DNA from: JAJPKK01 sp963787675
Lineage (GTDB): Bacteria; Pseudomonadota; Alphaproteobacteria; Rhizobiales; Xanthobacteraceae
Direction: 5' to 3'
Length of the DNA: 64,000 nt
Assembly (NCBI GenBank): GCA_963787675.1
Contig: CAWBDV010000024.1
Location: forward strand, 17,225 to 81,224
Every line of letters starts with the position of its first letter. Position 1 is the stretch's first letter. A program made the translations under genes and the position numbers. The notes beneath the pieces are model-generated. The model saw nothing but the letters and a program-made list of their open reading frames with translations, was not told the origin of the DNA and did no database searches. This document shows positions 45,318 to 53,398 of the stretch, piece by piece.

Positions 45318-47291
45318 TCACATGCCGGAGGCATTGACGGTGCCGCCGCCGGCGCCCAGCGCGCGATAACGGGCAAGCGCCCACAACGGGAAGAATCTCC
45401 GATAGCCGTGGTAGCGCAGGTAAAATACCCGCGGGAAACCGGTGGCGGTAAAGCGCGGCTCGGTCCAGAAGCCGTCGTCGTCCTGGGTCGCGATCAGATA
45501 GTCGATGCCGCGCGCGACGGCCGGATGATCCTTACGGCCGGCGGCCATGAGGCCGATCAGCGCCCAGGCCGTCTGTGAGGCGGTGCTCGGCGCCCGCTCG
45601 TAGCCATGGTAATCGAGCTTGTAGCTCGTGCCGTCTTCGCCCCAACCGCCGTCCGAATTCTGGATCGAAATGAGCCAGTCCGCGGCCTTGCGGACGAGAT
45701 CGCTCGTCGGATCGATTCCCGCGATGCGCAGCGCGCACAGCACCGACCAGGTCCCGTAGATGTAGTTCATGCCCCAGCGACCGTACCAACTACCGTCGGC
45801 AAGCTGGGTGTCCCGCAGATAATTGATCGCGGCCTTGAGCTGAGGATTGACGTCGGGCTTTTCGCCGAGCTGGGCCAGCATGGAGACGCAACGCGCGGTG
45901 ACATCCTCGGTCGGCGGATCGAGCAGCGCGCCGTGGTCCGCGAACGGGATGTTGTTGAGGTAGTAATAGATGTTGTCCGCATCGAAGGCCGCCCAGCCGC
46001 CGTTCCGGCTCAGAAGCCCTTCGATCCATTCGCGGGCGCGGGCGATCGGCTCATCGAAGGCCTTGGTCGGCGCAAGCCTGCGCATCCGATCGAGCGCCAT
46101 CACCACGACGGCGGTGTCGTCGAGATCGGGATAGTGCGGGTTGGCATATTGGAAGGCCCAGCCGCCGGGACGAACGTGCGGCCGCTGCGTCGACCAGTCG
46201 CCTTTGACGTCGAGCACCTGTTTCGGCAGGAGCCACTGCAAGCCTCGCCCGACGCTCGCGGTCGCGGCGTCGTCGCCGACATCCAGCAAGGCATGGCAGG
46301 CGAGACCGGTGTCCCACACCGGCGAAACGCAGGGCTGGCAGTAGGCCTCCTTGTCGCCGATGACCACGAGCTTCTCGACCGACGCGCGCGCTATGGCCGC
46401 ATCCGGATTGTCTTTCGGCACCCCCAGGACCTCGAACATCATCACGGTGTTCGCCATGGCCGGATAGATGGCGCCGAGACCATCCTCGCCGTTGAGGCGC
46501 TCGGTAACGAACGCGACCGCGCGCGAAATCGCCCGTTCGCGCATCGCCGTCGGAAAGTAGGGTTCGACGGCGCGCAGAACCACGTCGACCATGCGGAAGA
46601 ACGCGAACCAACCCTTGCTCTGATGCGGCGCGCGCTCGGGCGGGCCGATCTTCTTCGGGTTCTCCAGGAACAGTTCGTCGATGGTGACGCCGCGGCGATT
46701 CTTCGCCCGCGGCTTGAGCGCCTGCAGCACGAGGAGGGGCACGAGCACGGTGCGGCCCCAGTACGATATCTTCGTGACGTGGAACGGAAACCAGCGCGGC
46801 AGCAGCATGATCTCGACCGGCATCACCGGAACGGCGTTCCAGCTCATGATGCCGAAGAGCGCGAGCAGCACGCGGGTGAACACGTTCGCCTGCTTGCCAC
46901 CACCGCGCGCCAATATCGCCTCGCGGGCTCGCGCCATGTGCGGCGCGTCTGGCTTGTCGCCGATCATCTTGAGCGCGAAGTACGCCTTGACGCTCGCGCT
47001 CATGTCGAAGTCGCCTTCGGCAAATAGCGGCCAGCCGCCATGGGTGCCCTGCTGCCGGCGCAGGTAGACCGCGAATTTTTCCTCGAGCGCGGGATCGAGC
47101 GGCTCGTCGAGATAATGCTTGAGCAGCACGTATTCGGCCGGAATGGTGGAGTCGGCTTCAAGCTCGAATACCCAGTGCCCGTCGGGACGCTGACAGGAGA
47201 GGAGCGCCTGCGTTGCGGCCGAGATCGCGTCGTCGAGCGAGCGCTCGGCGCCAACCGGCAAGGCTGATCTCGGCTTGATTTCGAGTTGCAT
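45318..47291 (-). CDS. shc: Squalene-hopene cyclase
   Basis: A monotopic inner-membrane triterpene cyclase (657 residues) that folds squalene into hopene and hopanol. The acid motif DLDDTAVVVMAL (DxDD) is intact, and QW repeats recur (for example QNSDGGWGED near the C-terminus and RNGGWAAF mid-protein). The N-terminal DGHWVFELEADSTIPAEYVL is characteristic. It sits between hpnE and hpnG. Also named hpnF. Confidence 0.96.
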   Translation of the reverse strand: MQLEIKPRSALPVGAERSLDDAISAATQALLSCQRPDGHWVFELEADSTIPAEYVLLKHYLDEPLDPALEEKFAVYLRRQQGTHGGWPLFAEGDFDMSASVKAYFALKMIGDKPDAPHMARAREAILARGGGKQANVFTRVLLALFGIMSWNAVPVMPVEIMLLPRWFPFHVTKISYWGRTVLVPLLVLQALKPRAKNRRGVTIDELFLENPKKIGPPERAPHQSKGWFAFFRMVDVVLRAVEPYFPTAMRERAISRAVAFVTERLNGEDGLGAIYPAMANTVMMFEVLGVPKDNPDAAIARASVEKLVVIGDKEAYCQPCVSPVWDTGLACHALLDVGDDAATASVGRGLQWLLPKQVLDVKGDWSTQRPHVRPGGWAFQYANPHYPDLDDTAVVVMALDRMRRLAPTKAFDEPIARAREWIEGLLSRNGGWAAFDADNIYYYLNNIPFADHGALLDPPTEDVTARCVSMLAQLGEKPDVNPQLKAAINYLRDTQLADGSWYGRWGMNYIYGTWSVLCALRIAGIDPTSDLVRKAADWLISIQNSDGGWGEDGTSYKLDYHGYERAPSTASQTAWALIGLMAAGRKDHPAVARGIDYLIATQDDDGFWTEPRFTATGFPRVFYLRYHGYRRFFPLWALARYRALGAGGGTVNASGM

Positions 47292-47303
47292 CCGCGTGAG
47301 CCC

Positions 47304-48548
47304 TCACATTGCCAGAACGAAATCGGCCGCACGGTTGCCCGAGCGTACCGCACTTTCGATGGTCGCCGGCAGGCCGGTATCCGTCCAGTCGCCGGCGAGC
47401 GCAAGATTGCGCCATTTTGTGCCGACACCGGGGCGGCGCGCGTTCTGCGCCGGGGTCGCCGCAAAGGTGGCGCGGCGCTCGCGCACGATCTGCCAGAGCG
47501 GCATCTCGTCGGCGATGCCTGTCGCGCGCTTCACATCGTCCCAGATCATCCGCGCAATCTCGTCCCGCTGATGCTGCAACAGGCGATCGGCCCCGCTGAT
47601 CGTCACCGATATACGATCCTCGAACGCGAATATCCATTCGGCAACGCCGTTGACGACGCCGATCATCGGATCAAGGCGTGGCGGCGGCACGATGTTGAAA
47701 TGGGCATTGATGATCGCGCGATACTCATCCGGCACCATCAACTCCGGGATGATTGATGTCGCCGCGTAAGCAGGCACCGCCACGATGGCGGCATCCTCCG
47801 GCCCGAGCGCGACCTCGCGATCACCGAAATCGAGTGCGGCGACGGCATTGCCCGCAAAGACGCAGCGGCGCAGCTGATCGCTGAGGTGGACGGTGACGCC
47901 ACGGCTTTGGAGATGGGCGAGCGCCGGATCGACGAACGCCGCGCTCAACCCCTTCGGTGCAAGGTAGGGGCGGCATGCAGCGCCGCCCGCAGCGATGGTT
48001 TCGCGCACCACCGCGCGGGCGAGGCGTGACGATCCTTCGCTCGGATCGATGTTGAGCGTCGCCAGCAGAAAGGGCTTCACCACCTTTTCATACGCCGGAC
48101 CACTGCACGCGACGACCTCCGCGAGCGGCCGGTCCGGCCCCGGCAACAACAGCCGCAGCAGCGGCAAGTAGTCCATCGCGCGCGTTCCCGGCGCGCGACG
48201 CTTGTCGTCGAACATCCACAGCGGAATGCGGCTCGTGCCGAGGTCGAGGATCCAGCGCTGGCCGTCGGCAAGGTCGATGAACGCGATCCGCGCCGCCGCC
48301 GCGCCGCGCACGAGGGACATCGCGCCGATATCGGCAAGGAACGCGAGCGCCGACGTGTTTCCCGACAGCAGGATATGCGTCCCGTTGTCGATGCGCATGC
48401 CGCTTGCGGCATCATCGTAGGAGCGGCAACGTCCGCCCGCTTGCGCGGTCGCCTCATGGACGACGGTCGCGACGCCGTGTTTGGCGAGGCGGACAGCGGC
48501 GGCAAGACCGGCGAGCCCGGCGCCGATGATGTGAACGGTGCGAGGCAT
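47304..48548 (-). CDS. hpnE: Hydroxysqualene dehydroxylase HpnE
   Basis: A flavin amine-oxidase-fold protein of 414 residues that reduces hydroxysqualene to squalene. The dinucleotide motif is HIIGAGLAGLAAAVRLAKHG at the N-terminus, followed by QAGGRCRSYDD and a C-terminal ALAGDWTDTGLPATIESAVR, the FAD-binding end. Its ATG overlaps the hpnD stop (TGATG), so translation is coupled; shc follows after 12 nt. Confidence 0.93.
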   Translation of the reverse strand: MPRTVHIIGAGLAGLAAAVRLAKHGVATVVHEATAQAGGRCRSYDDAASGMRIDNGTHILLSGNTSALAFLADIGAMSLVRGAAAARIAFIDLADGQRWILDLGTSRIPLWMFDDKRRAPGTRAMDYLPLLRLLLPGPDRPLAEVVACSGPAYEKVVKPFLLATLNIDPSEGSSRLARAVVRETIAAGGAACRPYLAPKGLSAAFVDPALAHLQSRGVTVHLSDQLRRCVFAGNAVAALDFGDREVALGPEDAAIVAVPAYAATSIIPELMVPDEYRAIINAHFNIVPPPRLDPMIGVVNGVAEWIFAFEDRISVTISGADRLLQHQRDEIARMIWDDVKRATGIADEMPLWQIVRERRATFAATPAQNARRPGVGTKWRNLALAGDWTDTGLPATIESAVRSGNRAADFVLAM

Positions 48549-49390
48549 CAGATGAAGGCGTGGCGCGCAACGATCCAGGCGATGCGCAGCTTGCTCGGGC
48601 GAACCCGCGTGCGCGGTGGAGCAAAGCCCTGCGAGACCATCTTCTCCAGCATGGCGCGGTAGACCTCGGCCATGATCCGGGGCGCGCGCACGGCGCGGCG
48701 CGGACACTCCGACATGATTTCGTCGGCCTTGTCGAAATGGCCGCGGGCGGCCTTCACGAGTTGCGCGCAGGCGACGTCGAGCGAGGGGCTCGCCAACGCC
48801 GCCTCAGGCTCCGTCGTCCCGATGCCGGCCTTCTCCAGCGCCTCGCGCGGAAGATAGAGTCGCCCGGCGCGGGCATCTTCGTCGAGATCGCGCAGAATAT
48901 TGGTGAGCTGGAGGGCGCGGCCGAGATGATGGGCGAGCTGGCGGCCGGGCTTGGCGTCAAGACCGAACACCCGAATCGAGAGGCGGCCGACCGCGCTCGC
49001 CACGCGGTCGCAATAAATGTCGAGTTCGGCCCATGCCGGAGCACGGATGTCGGCCCGTACGTCCATCTCCATGCCGTCGATCACCGCCTGAAAATCCGCC
49101 TCGTTCAGTCCGAAGGCCGCGACCGGCGCTTGAAGATCATGCGTCCGCGCCGTCGAGCGCCCGGCATACAGCGATTTGATGTCGGCGCGCCACGCTTCGA
49201 GTTCGACAAGCCGCCCGTCGCGCGGGTCCGTCGAATCCGCAACATCATCGACCTGGCGGCAGAAGCTGTAGATCGCATACATGGCGTCGCGCTGCGCCGG
49301 CGGCAGAATGCGCATCGCCGTATAGAACGAGCTGCCGGCCGCCCGTTGGGAACTCTCGGTGCTCTGCGTCTGTGTCACACGTGCGCTCAT
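48548..49390 (-). CDS. hpnD: Presqualene diphosphate synthase HpnD
   Basis: A 280-residue squalene/phytoene synthase family enzyme joining two farnesyl diphosphates to presqualene diphosphate. Aspartate-rich motifs are CRQVDDVADS (about 44-53) and NILRDLDEDARAGRLYLP. The segment SFYTAMRILPPAQRDAMYAI is typical of HpnD. Its start overlaps the hpnC stop by 4 nt (ATGA). Confidence 0.94.
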   Translation of the reverse strand: MSARVTQTQSTESSQRAAGSSFYTAMRILPPAQRDAMYAIYSFCRQVDDVADSTDPRDGRLVELEAWRADIKSLYAGRSTARTHDLQAPVAAFGLNEADFQAVIDGMEMDVRADIRAPAWAELDIYCDRVASAVGRLSIRVFGLDAKPGRQLAHHLGRALQLTNILRDLDEDARAGRLYLPREALEKAGIGTTEPEAALASPSLDVACAQLVKAARGHFDKADEIMSECPRRAVRAPRIMAEVYRAMLEKMVSQGFAPPRTRVRPSKLRIAWIVARHAFI

Positions 49391-50265
49391 GCATCCTTCG
49401 AGCGATGGGGCACGAATGCGATCCGCGCCAGCCGCGAAAACGATCCGACCACCACGCCCTTCAGCGCGCTTCCCATAACGCCGAACTTCGTCAAATGCAC
49501 GTTGTCGCACAACGGATCGCGCGTCTCGATGAGGTGCACGATGCTCTGCGCCATCGCGGTGATGACGGCGACCTCGAGCGACAACCGGAAATCGCTGATC
49601 AAACCTGCGAAGGGCAGGCTCTCCTGCAGCAGCGTTTCGTTGCGATAGGCGAGATCATGCAGGCACAGCAGGAGCTCGGGCGTTGCTTCCTCTGCGCCAA
49701 GGTCGTCGATCCGCGCTCCGGTCGCCGCGAGCCCGTCAAGCGGCACATAGACGCGATCGAGATTGCAATAGTCGTCGCTGCAATCCTGGATGTGGTTGTT
49801 GATCTGCAGCGCTGCGCATAGCGCATCGGATGCCTGCCACGTCGATCGCGGTTCGCCGTGGACGTCGAGCACGAATCGGCCGACCGGCATCGCCGACAGC
49901 GTGCAGTAACCGATGAGATCATCCCAGTCGCGATAGCGGAGCTTGGTGACATCCATGCGAAATGCGGCAATGAGGTCCTGGGCGTGGCGCGTGGTGAGCC
50001 GATGCTCCTGGAGCACTTCGCGCAGATGTTCCGCGACCGGCTCGCCGGCGCGGCGTCCGAGCAGGGTGGCCTCAAGCGCGTCGAGATAGGCGAGCTTGTC
50101 GGTCGGCGCGAGGCTCGGGTGATCGGCGATGTCATCGGCGGTGCGGACGAATTCATAAAAGGCGAGGATCGGCGGGCGATGGCGCTCGGCGATCAAGAAC
50201 GAAGCGACGGGGAAGTTTTCGTCCCGGTGTCCTTTTCCCGACCTCAGCTCCTCGGCGCTCGTCAT
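49387..50265 (-). CDS. hpnC: Hydroxysqualene synthase HpnC
   Basis: A 292-residue squalene/phytoene synthase family enzyme that converts presqualene diphosphate to hydroxysqualene. The first Asp-rich motif is VRTADDIADHP, the second NNHIQDCSDDYCNLDRVYVP. The N-terminus DENFPVASFLIAERHRPPIL matches HpnC. The ATG at 50265 overlaps the hpnB stop (ATGA), so I prefer it to longer frames. Confidence 0.94.
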   Translation of the reverse strand: MTSAEELRSGKGHRDENFPVASFLIAERHRPPILAFYEFVRTADDIADHPSLAPTDKLAYLDALEATLLGRRAGEPVAEHLREVLQEHRLTTRHAQDLIAAFRMDVTKLRYRDWDDLIGYCTLSAMPVGRFVLDVHGEPRSTWQASDALCAALQINNHIQDCSDDYCNLDRVYVPLDGLAATGARIDDLGAEEATPELLLCLHDLAYRNETLLQESLPFAGLISDFRLSLEVAVITAMAQSIVHLIETRDPLCDNVHLTKFGVMGSALKGVVVGSFSRLARIAFVPHRSKDA

Positions 50266-51416
50266 TTCGCCCTCGCCGCTTGGAAGCGGCCCTTCCACAG
50301 GCCACCTTTTCCACGCATCGATTGCAGCGCGGATTGAATGGTAAATACGAGATAAGCCGCGGCGACGGCCGGCAGCGCGAGACCCCACAGCGGCGAGAGC
50401 CGGTAAAGCCGCAGCGTCGGCAGGAACAGCGCCGCCATGACGAGCCACGCAGCAAGAGCGGCGATCCTCGCGTCTCCCGACCCGAACAGCGCGATCGCGG
50501 GAGGCCCGAGAAACACCAACGCCATCCCGATGACCGTGCCCGCCAGCAACCACGGCGAATAGTGGAGCTGGGCGTAAGCGGACCGCGACACCATGCGTCC
50601 CACGTCGGCCCAGCCGGGATAGCCGCGGTTGCTCGCGACGCGGTCGGTCAGGCCGAGCCAGATCGGCCCTTTCGCCTTGAGGACGCCTGCGAGCGCGCAG
50701 TCATCGATCAGGGCATTGCGAATCGTCTCGATGCCGCCGGCCTCTTGCAATGTGGCGGCATGAATCAATGTGCAGCCTCCGGCCGCGGCCGCGGTCGCAC
50801 GATCGCCGCGATTGACCCACGCAAACGGATACAGCATCTGGAAAAAGAATATGAATGCGGGGATGAGCGAACGCTCAGCGAGCGTGTCGCAGCGCAATTT
50901 GACCATGAACGAGGTCTGCACCAGCCCTTGATCCACGGCGTGGCCGACGAGCCACGACAGCACCTGCGGGGTGTAGACGATGTCGGCGTCGGTCAGCAGA
51001 AGAAATTCCGGCCGCTCCTCCGCCGTCATGACGACATCGATGCCCTGCCGCAGCGCCCACAGCTTGCCGGTCCAGCCATGCGGCAGCATCGCACCGGAAA
51101 CGACCGTCAGACGGTCCTCGGCGCCCCACGCCGCCGCGGCCGCTCGCGCTGCCTCCGCGGTGCCGTCGGTCGAATTATCATCGACGAGGACAACCGAATA
51201 CCGCCCGGCATAGTCCTGCTGAAGCAATGAGGCCAGGCATTCACCGATTCCCTCGGCCTCATCGCGCGCGGGAATCACCACCGTGACCCGCGGGGCGTCG
51301 TGCAACAGCGGCGGCCTCTCGTCGTCGCGCGCCGCGCAGCGCCAGAACCCGCCCCTGAAAAACGCCAGATACAGCCACACCGCTAAAATCAGAACCGCAA
51401 TGATTTCAACGACCAT
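50262..51416 (-). CDS. hpnB: Hopanoid-associated glycosyltransferase HpnB
   Basis: A membrane-bound family 2 glycosyltransferase of 384 residues. An N-terminal helix (IIAVLILAVWLYLAF) is followed by VTVVIPARDEAEGIGECLAS, VLVDDNSTDGTAE and the LLLTDADIVY metal motif; three helices close the C-terminus. HpnB is linked to hopanoid side-chain work, although the exact step is debated. It is the first gene of the operon, divergent from ispA. Confidence 0.9.
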   Translation of the reverse strand: MVVEIIAVLILAVWLYLAFFRGGFWRCAARDDERPPLLHDAPRVTVVIPARDEAEGIGECLASLLQQDYAGRYSVVLVDDNSTDGTAEAARAAAAAWGAEDRLTVVSGAMLPHGWTGKLWALRQGIDVVMTAEERPEFLLLTDADIVYTPQVLSWLVGHAVDQGLVQTSFMVKLRCDTLAERSLIPAFIFFFQMLYPFAWVNRGDRATAAAAGGCTLIHAATLQEAGGIETIRNALIDDCALAGVLKAKGPIWLGLTDRVASNRGYPGWADVGRMVSRSAYAQLHYSPWLLAGTVIGMALVFLGPPAIALFGSGDARIAALAAWLVMAALFLPTLRLYRLSPLWGLALPAVAAAYLVFTIQSALQSMRGKGGLWKGRFQAARAK

Positions 51417-51568
51417 GCTGTTGCGAGCCCTCACCCGTGCGCGACCGTCGCCTGCGCCAGGAACTATTGTAGCGTGAGACCTTTCGGCAATATAACGCCC
51501 CGACGAGACCGTTCGTCTCGCTATCCTACAATATCGGCCGGCCGAAATCGAAGCCAACGGGACTTGTC

Positions 51569-52507
51569 ATGGCGGGGAATGATGTTGGCACGCAATTCGT
51601 TGCGCGCCTTAACGAAATCGCGGCGAGCACCGACGAACTGCTCGACCGTCTGTTGACCGCGGACAAAGTTCCCGGCGAGCGCGCGCGTCCGGCGCGGCTG
51701 CGTGACGCCATGCGCCACGCGACGCTGGGCGGCGGCAAGCGCTTTCGCCCTTTTCTGGTGGTCGAGAGCGCCGCGTTGTTCTCCGTGCCACGGGACCGCG
51801 CCCTGATGGCGGGTGCCGCGCTCGAGTGCGTGCACTGCTATTCGCTCGTGCATGATGATTTGCCGGCAATGGACAACGATGACCTGCGCCGCGGCCGGCC
51901 CACCGTCCACAAGGCGTTTGACGAAGCGACCGCCATCCTCGTCGGCGACAGCCTGCTCACCTTCGCCTTCGACATCTTGGCGCGCACCGAGACCCATCCC
52001 GACCCGGCGGTCAGGATCGTCCTCGTCCTCGAACTCGCGCGGGCCGCGGGCTTTGGCGGCATGGCCGGCGGCCAAATGCTCGACCTCGCGGCCGAGGGGC
52101 GCTTTGCCGCCAGCCCACCACGACTGGGTCTCGCCGACGTCGAGGAATTGCAGGCGATGAAGACCGGCGCGCTGTTGCGGTACGGCTGTCTCGCCGGCGC
52201 GATCCTCGGCGGCGCCGATGCGCAGCGGCGCGCCGCGCTTGACCAATTCGGCGCCATCATCGGCGAGGCGTTCCAGATCGCCGACGATATTCTCGATGTC
52301 GAGGGGGACGCCGCGACCGTCGGCAAGGCCACCCACAAGGATGCGGACGCCCACAAGGCAACCGTGGTCGGGATTCTCGGGGTCGCCAGGGCGAAGGAGA
52401 AGCTGTTCGGGCTGATCACGGAGGCGGAGACGACGCTGGCGCCGTTCGGGTCCGACGCTGCTCTGCTCAAGGCTGCCGCGCGCTTTGTCGCGGAACGGCG
52501 CGCGTAA
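51569..52507 (+). CDS. ispA: Farnesyl diphosphate synthase
   Basis: A polyprenyl diphosphate synthase of 312 residues. The first Asp-rich motif is HDDLPAMDNDDLRRG with the bacterial two-residue insert (DDxxxxD), preceded by CYSLV; the second is IADDILDVEGD. The GGGKRFRP segment binds isopentenyl diphosphate. The position, divergent from the hpn operon by 150 bp, fits supply of C15 for squalene. Gene-length and motif details point to the C15 product, but a C20 enzyme is possible. Confidence 0.9.
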   Translation: MAGNDVGTQFVARLNEIAASTDELLDRLLTADKVPGERARPARLRDAMRHATLGGGKRFRPFLVVESAALFSVPRDRALMAGAALECVHCYSLVHDDLPAMDNDDLRRGRPTVHKAFDEATAILVGDSLLTFAFDILARTETHPDPAVRIVLVLELARAAGFGGMAGGQMLDLAAEGRFAASPPRLGLADVEELQAMKTGALLRYGCLAGAILGGADAQRRAALDQFGAIIGEAFQIADDILDVEGDAATVGKATHKDADAHKATVVGILGVARAKEKLFGLITEAETTLAPFGSDAALLKAAARFVAERRA

Positions 52508-52774
52508 TTCGCACCGCTAAGACGCGCTAACAATTGACTTCGGCCGTCCCGATGCGTATTTCAGCGAAGGCCGATCGGACTTCGTCCGCCGGCCCCTAAT
52601 ATCAACCTTTCAGACGAGCAGATGGGCAGTACCCTCTTTGGCGAGGCGATTGCGGTCATTGCGGCCGCATTGGCAGCGCCAGCACAGATCAAATCCGATC
52701 GCGGCGATGACGGCCGCGGGAGCATCTGCATCTAGCCGATTGCTCGCGCCCACCGCCTGTCGCGACACGCGCAA

Positions 52775-53200
52775 GTGAGGTGGGCAGTGTTCGTAAAGAC
52801 CCGACAATTTGCGATCGCGCGCCGGCGCCATGTGGCGTCCGCCCCGCTCGCACTCCCCCCTGCAAACGACAATCACGTTCGGGCTGTGTCACAGCCGCGA
52901 CGCCGTCCGCTGGCATGCCATTGGCGCCTGACGGCGGATGGCCGGCTCGAATGCCGCTGGCAGATCGACCTAGCTGCGGCTGAGGAGCCGGACTTATGTT
53001 GGCGCGAGCGCGCGTGGCGGGCTCGTGACAATCACCTCCCCCTGGAGGGGGGAGGTCGGACCGCGTCAGCGGTCCGGGAGGGGGTGACAGCCGTGCAACA
53101 TAATCTGCGTCGCATCTGTTGCACCGCTGTCACCCCACCCCGGACCGCCCTCGGCGGTCCGACCCTACCCCACCAGGGGAGGGTGAAGCGTGCCGCATGA
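52775..53200 (+). CDS. Hypothetical protein running into a repeat
   Basis: A GTG start (52775) opens a frame whose first 80 residues look coding: PPANDNHVRAVSQPRRRPLA, then CHWRLTADGRLECRWQ, a motif seen in small rhizobial proteins of unknown role. The last 60 residues come from the GC-rich inverted repeat at 53033-53185, so the C-terminus was probably replaced by repeat insertion. Confidence 0.45.
   Translation: MRWAVFVKTRQFAIARRRHVASAPLALPPANDNHVRAVSQPRRRPLACHWRLTADGRLECRWQIDLAAAEEPDLCWRERAWRARDNHLPLEGGGRTASAVREGVTAVQHNLRRICCTAVTPPRTALGGPTLPHQGRVKRAA
53033..53185. repeat. Large GC-rich inverted repeat
   Basis: The left arm (53033-53100) contains CCTCCCCCTGGAGGGGGGAG, GTCGGACCGCGTCAGCGGTC and GTGACAGC-GTGCAACA; the right arm (53117-53185) contains TGTTGCACCGCTGTCACCCC, CGGACCGCCCTCGGCGGTCC and CCCCACCAGGGGAGGGTG. 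The arms would fold into one long hairpin with inner hairpins. It resembles a REP/MITE-like dispersed element. Confidence 0.75.
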
Positions 53201-53226
53201 CATGAAGACGGAGTCGAGATCTCATC

Positions 53227-53352
53227 ATGGACGAACAGCCTAGTTGTCCCGTTGCGCGCCCCATAGGCGCAGCAGCGGGAACCCCTCCGGGGATCAAAAC
53301 CGACATTTCAACGGCCGCGATCTGCGCCGGCCGAGGAGTCAAGGGCAACTAG
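53227..53352 (+). promoter_or_regulatory. Structured leader with possible 41-codon leader ORF before mgtA
   Basis: An ATG at 53227 opens 41 codons (MDEQPSCPVARPIG..., five Pro codons) ending at TAG 53350. CCTAGTTGTCC (about 53236-53246) can pair with GGGCAACTAGG (53343-53353), enclosing smaller hairpins such as GCGCC-CCATA-GGCGC. This could be a Mg-responsive leader, which is an inference; it does not match the M-box as I know it. Confidence 0.4.
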
Positions 53353-53398
53353 GTCCGGCTCGCCTCGGTGCCGGGGATCAGCGGTACGGAGGTGAGCC

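Noticed and set aside
52619..52735. A 37-codon plus-strand ORF (MGSTLFGEAIAVIA...)
   Set aside because: There is no ribosome site, and it lies in a low-support intergenic region; too short to claim.
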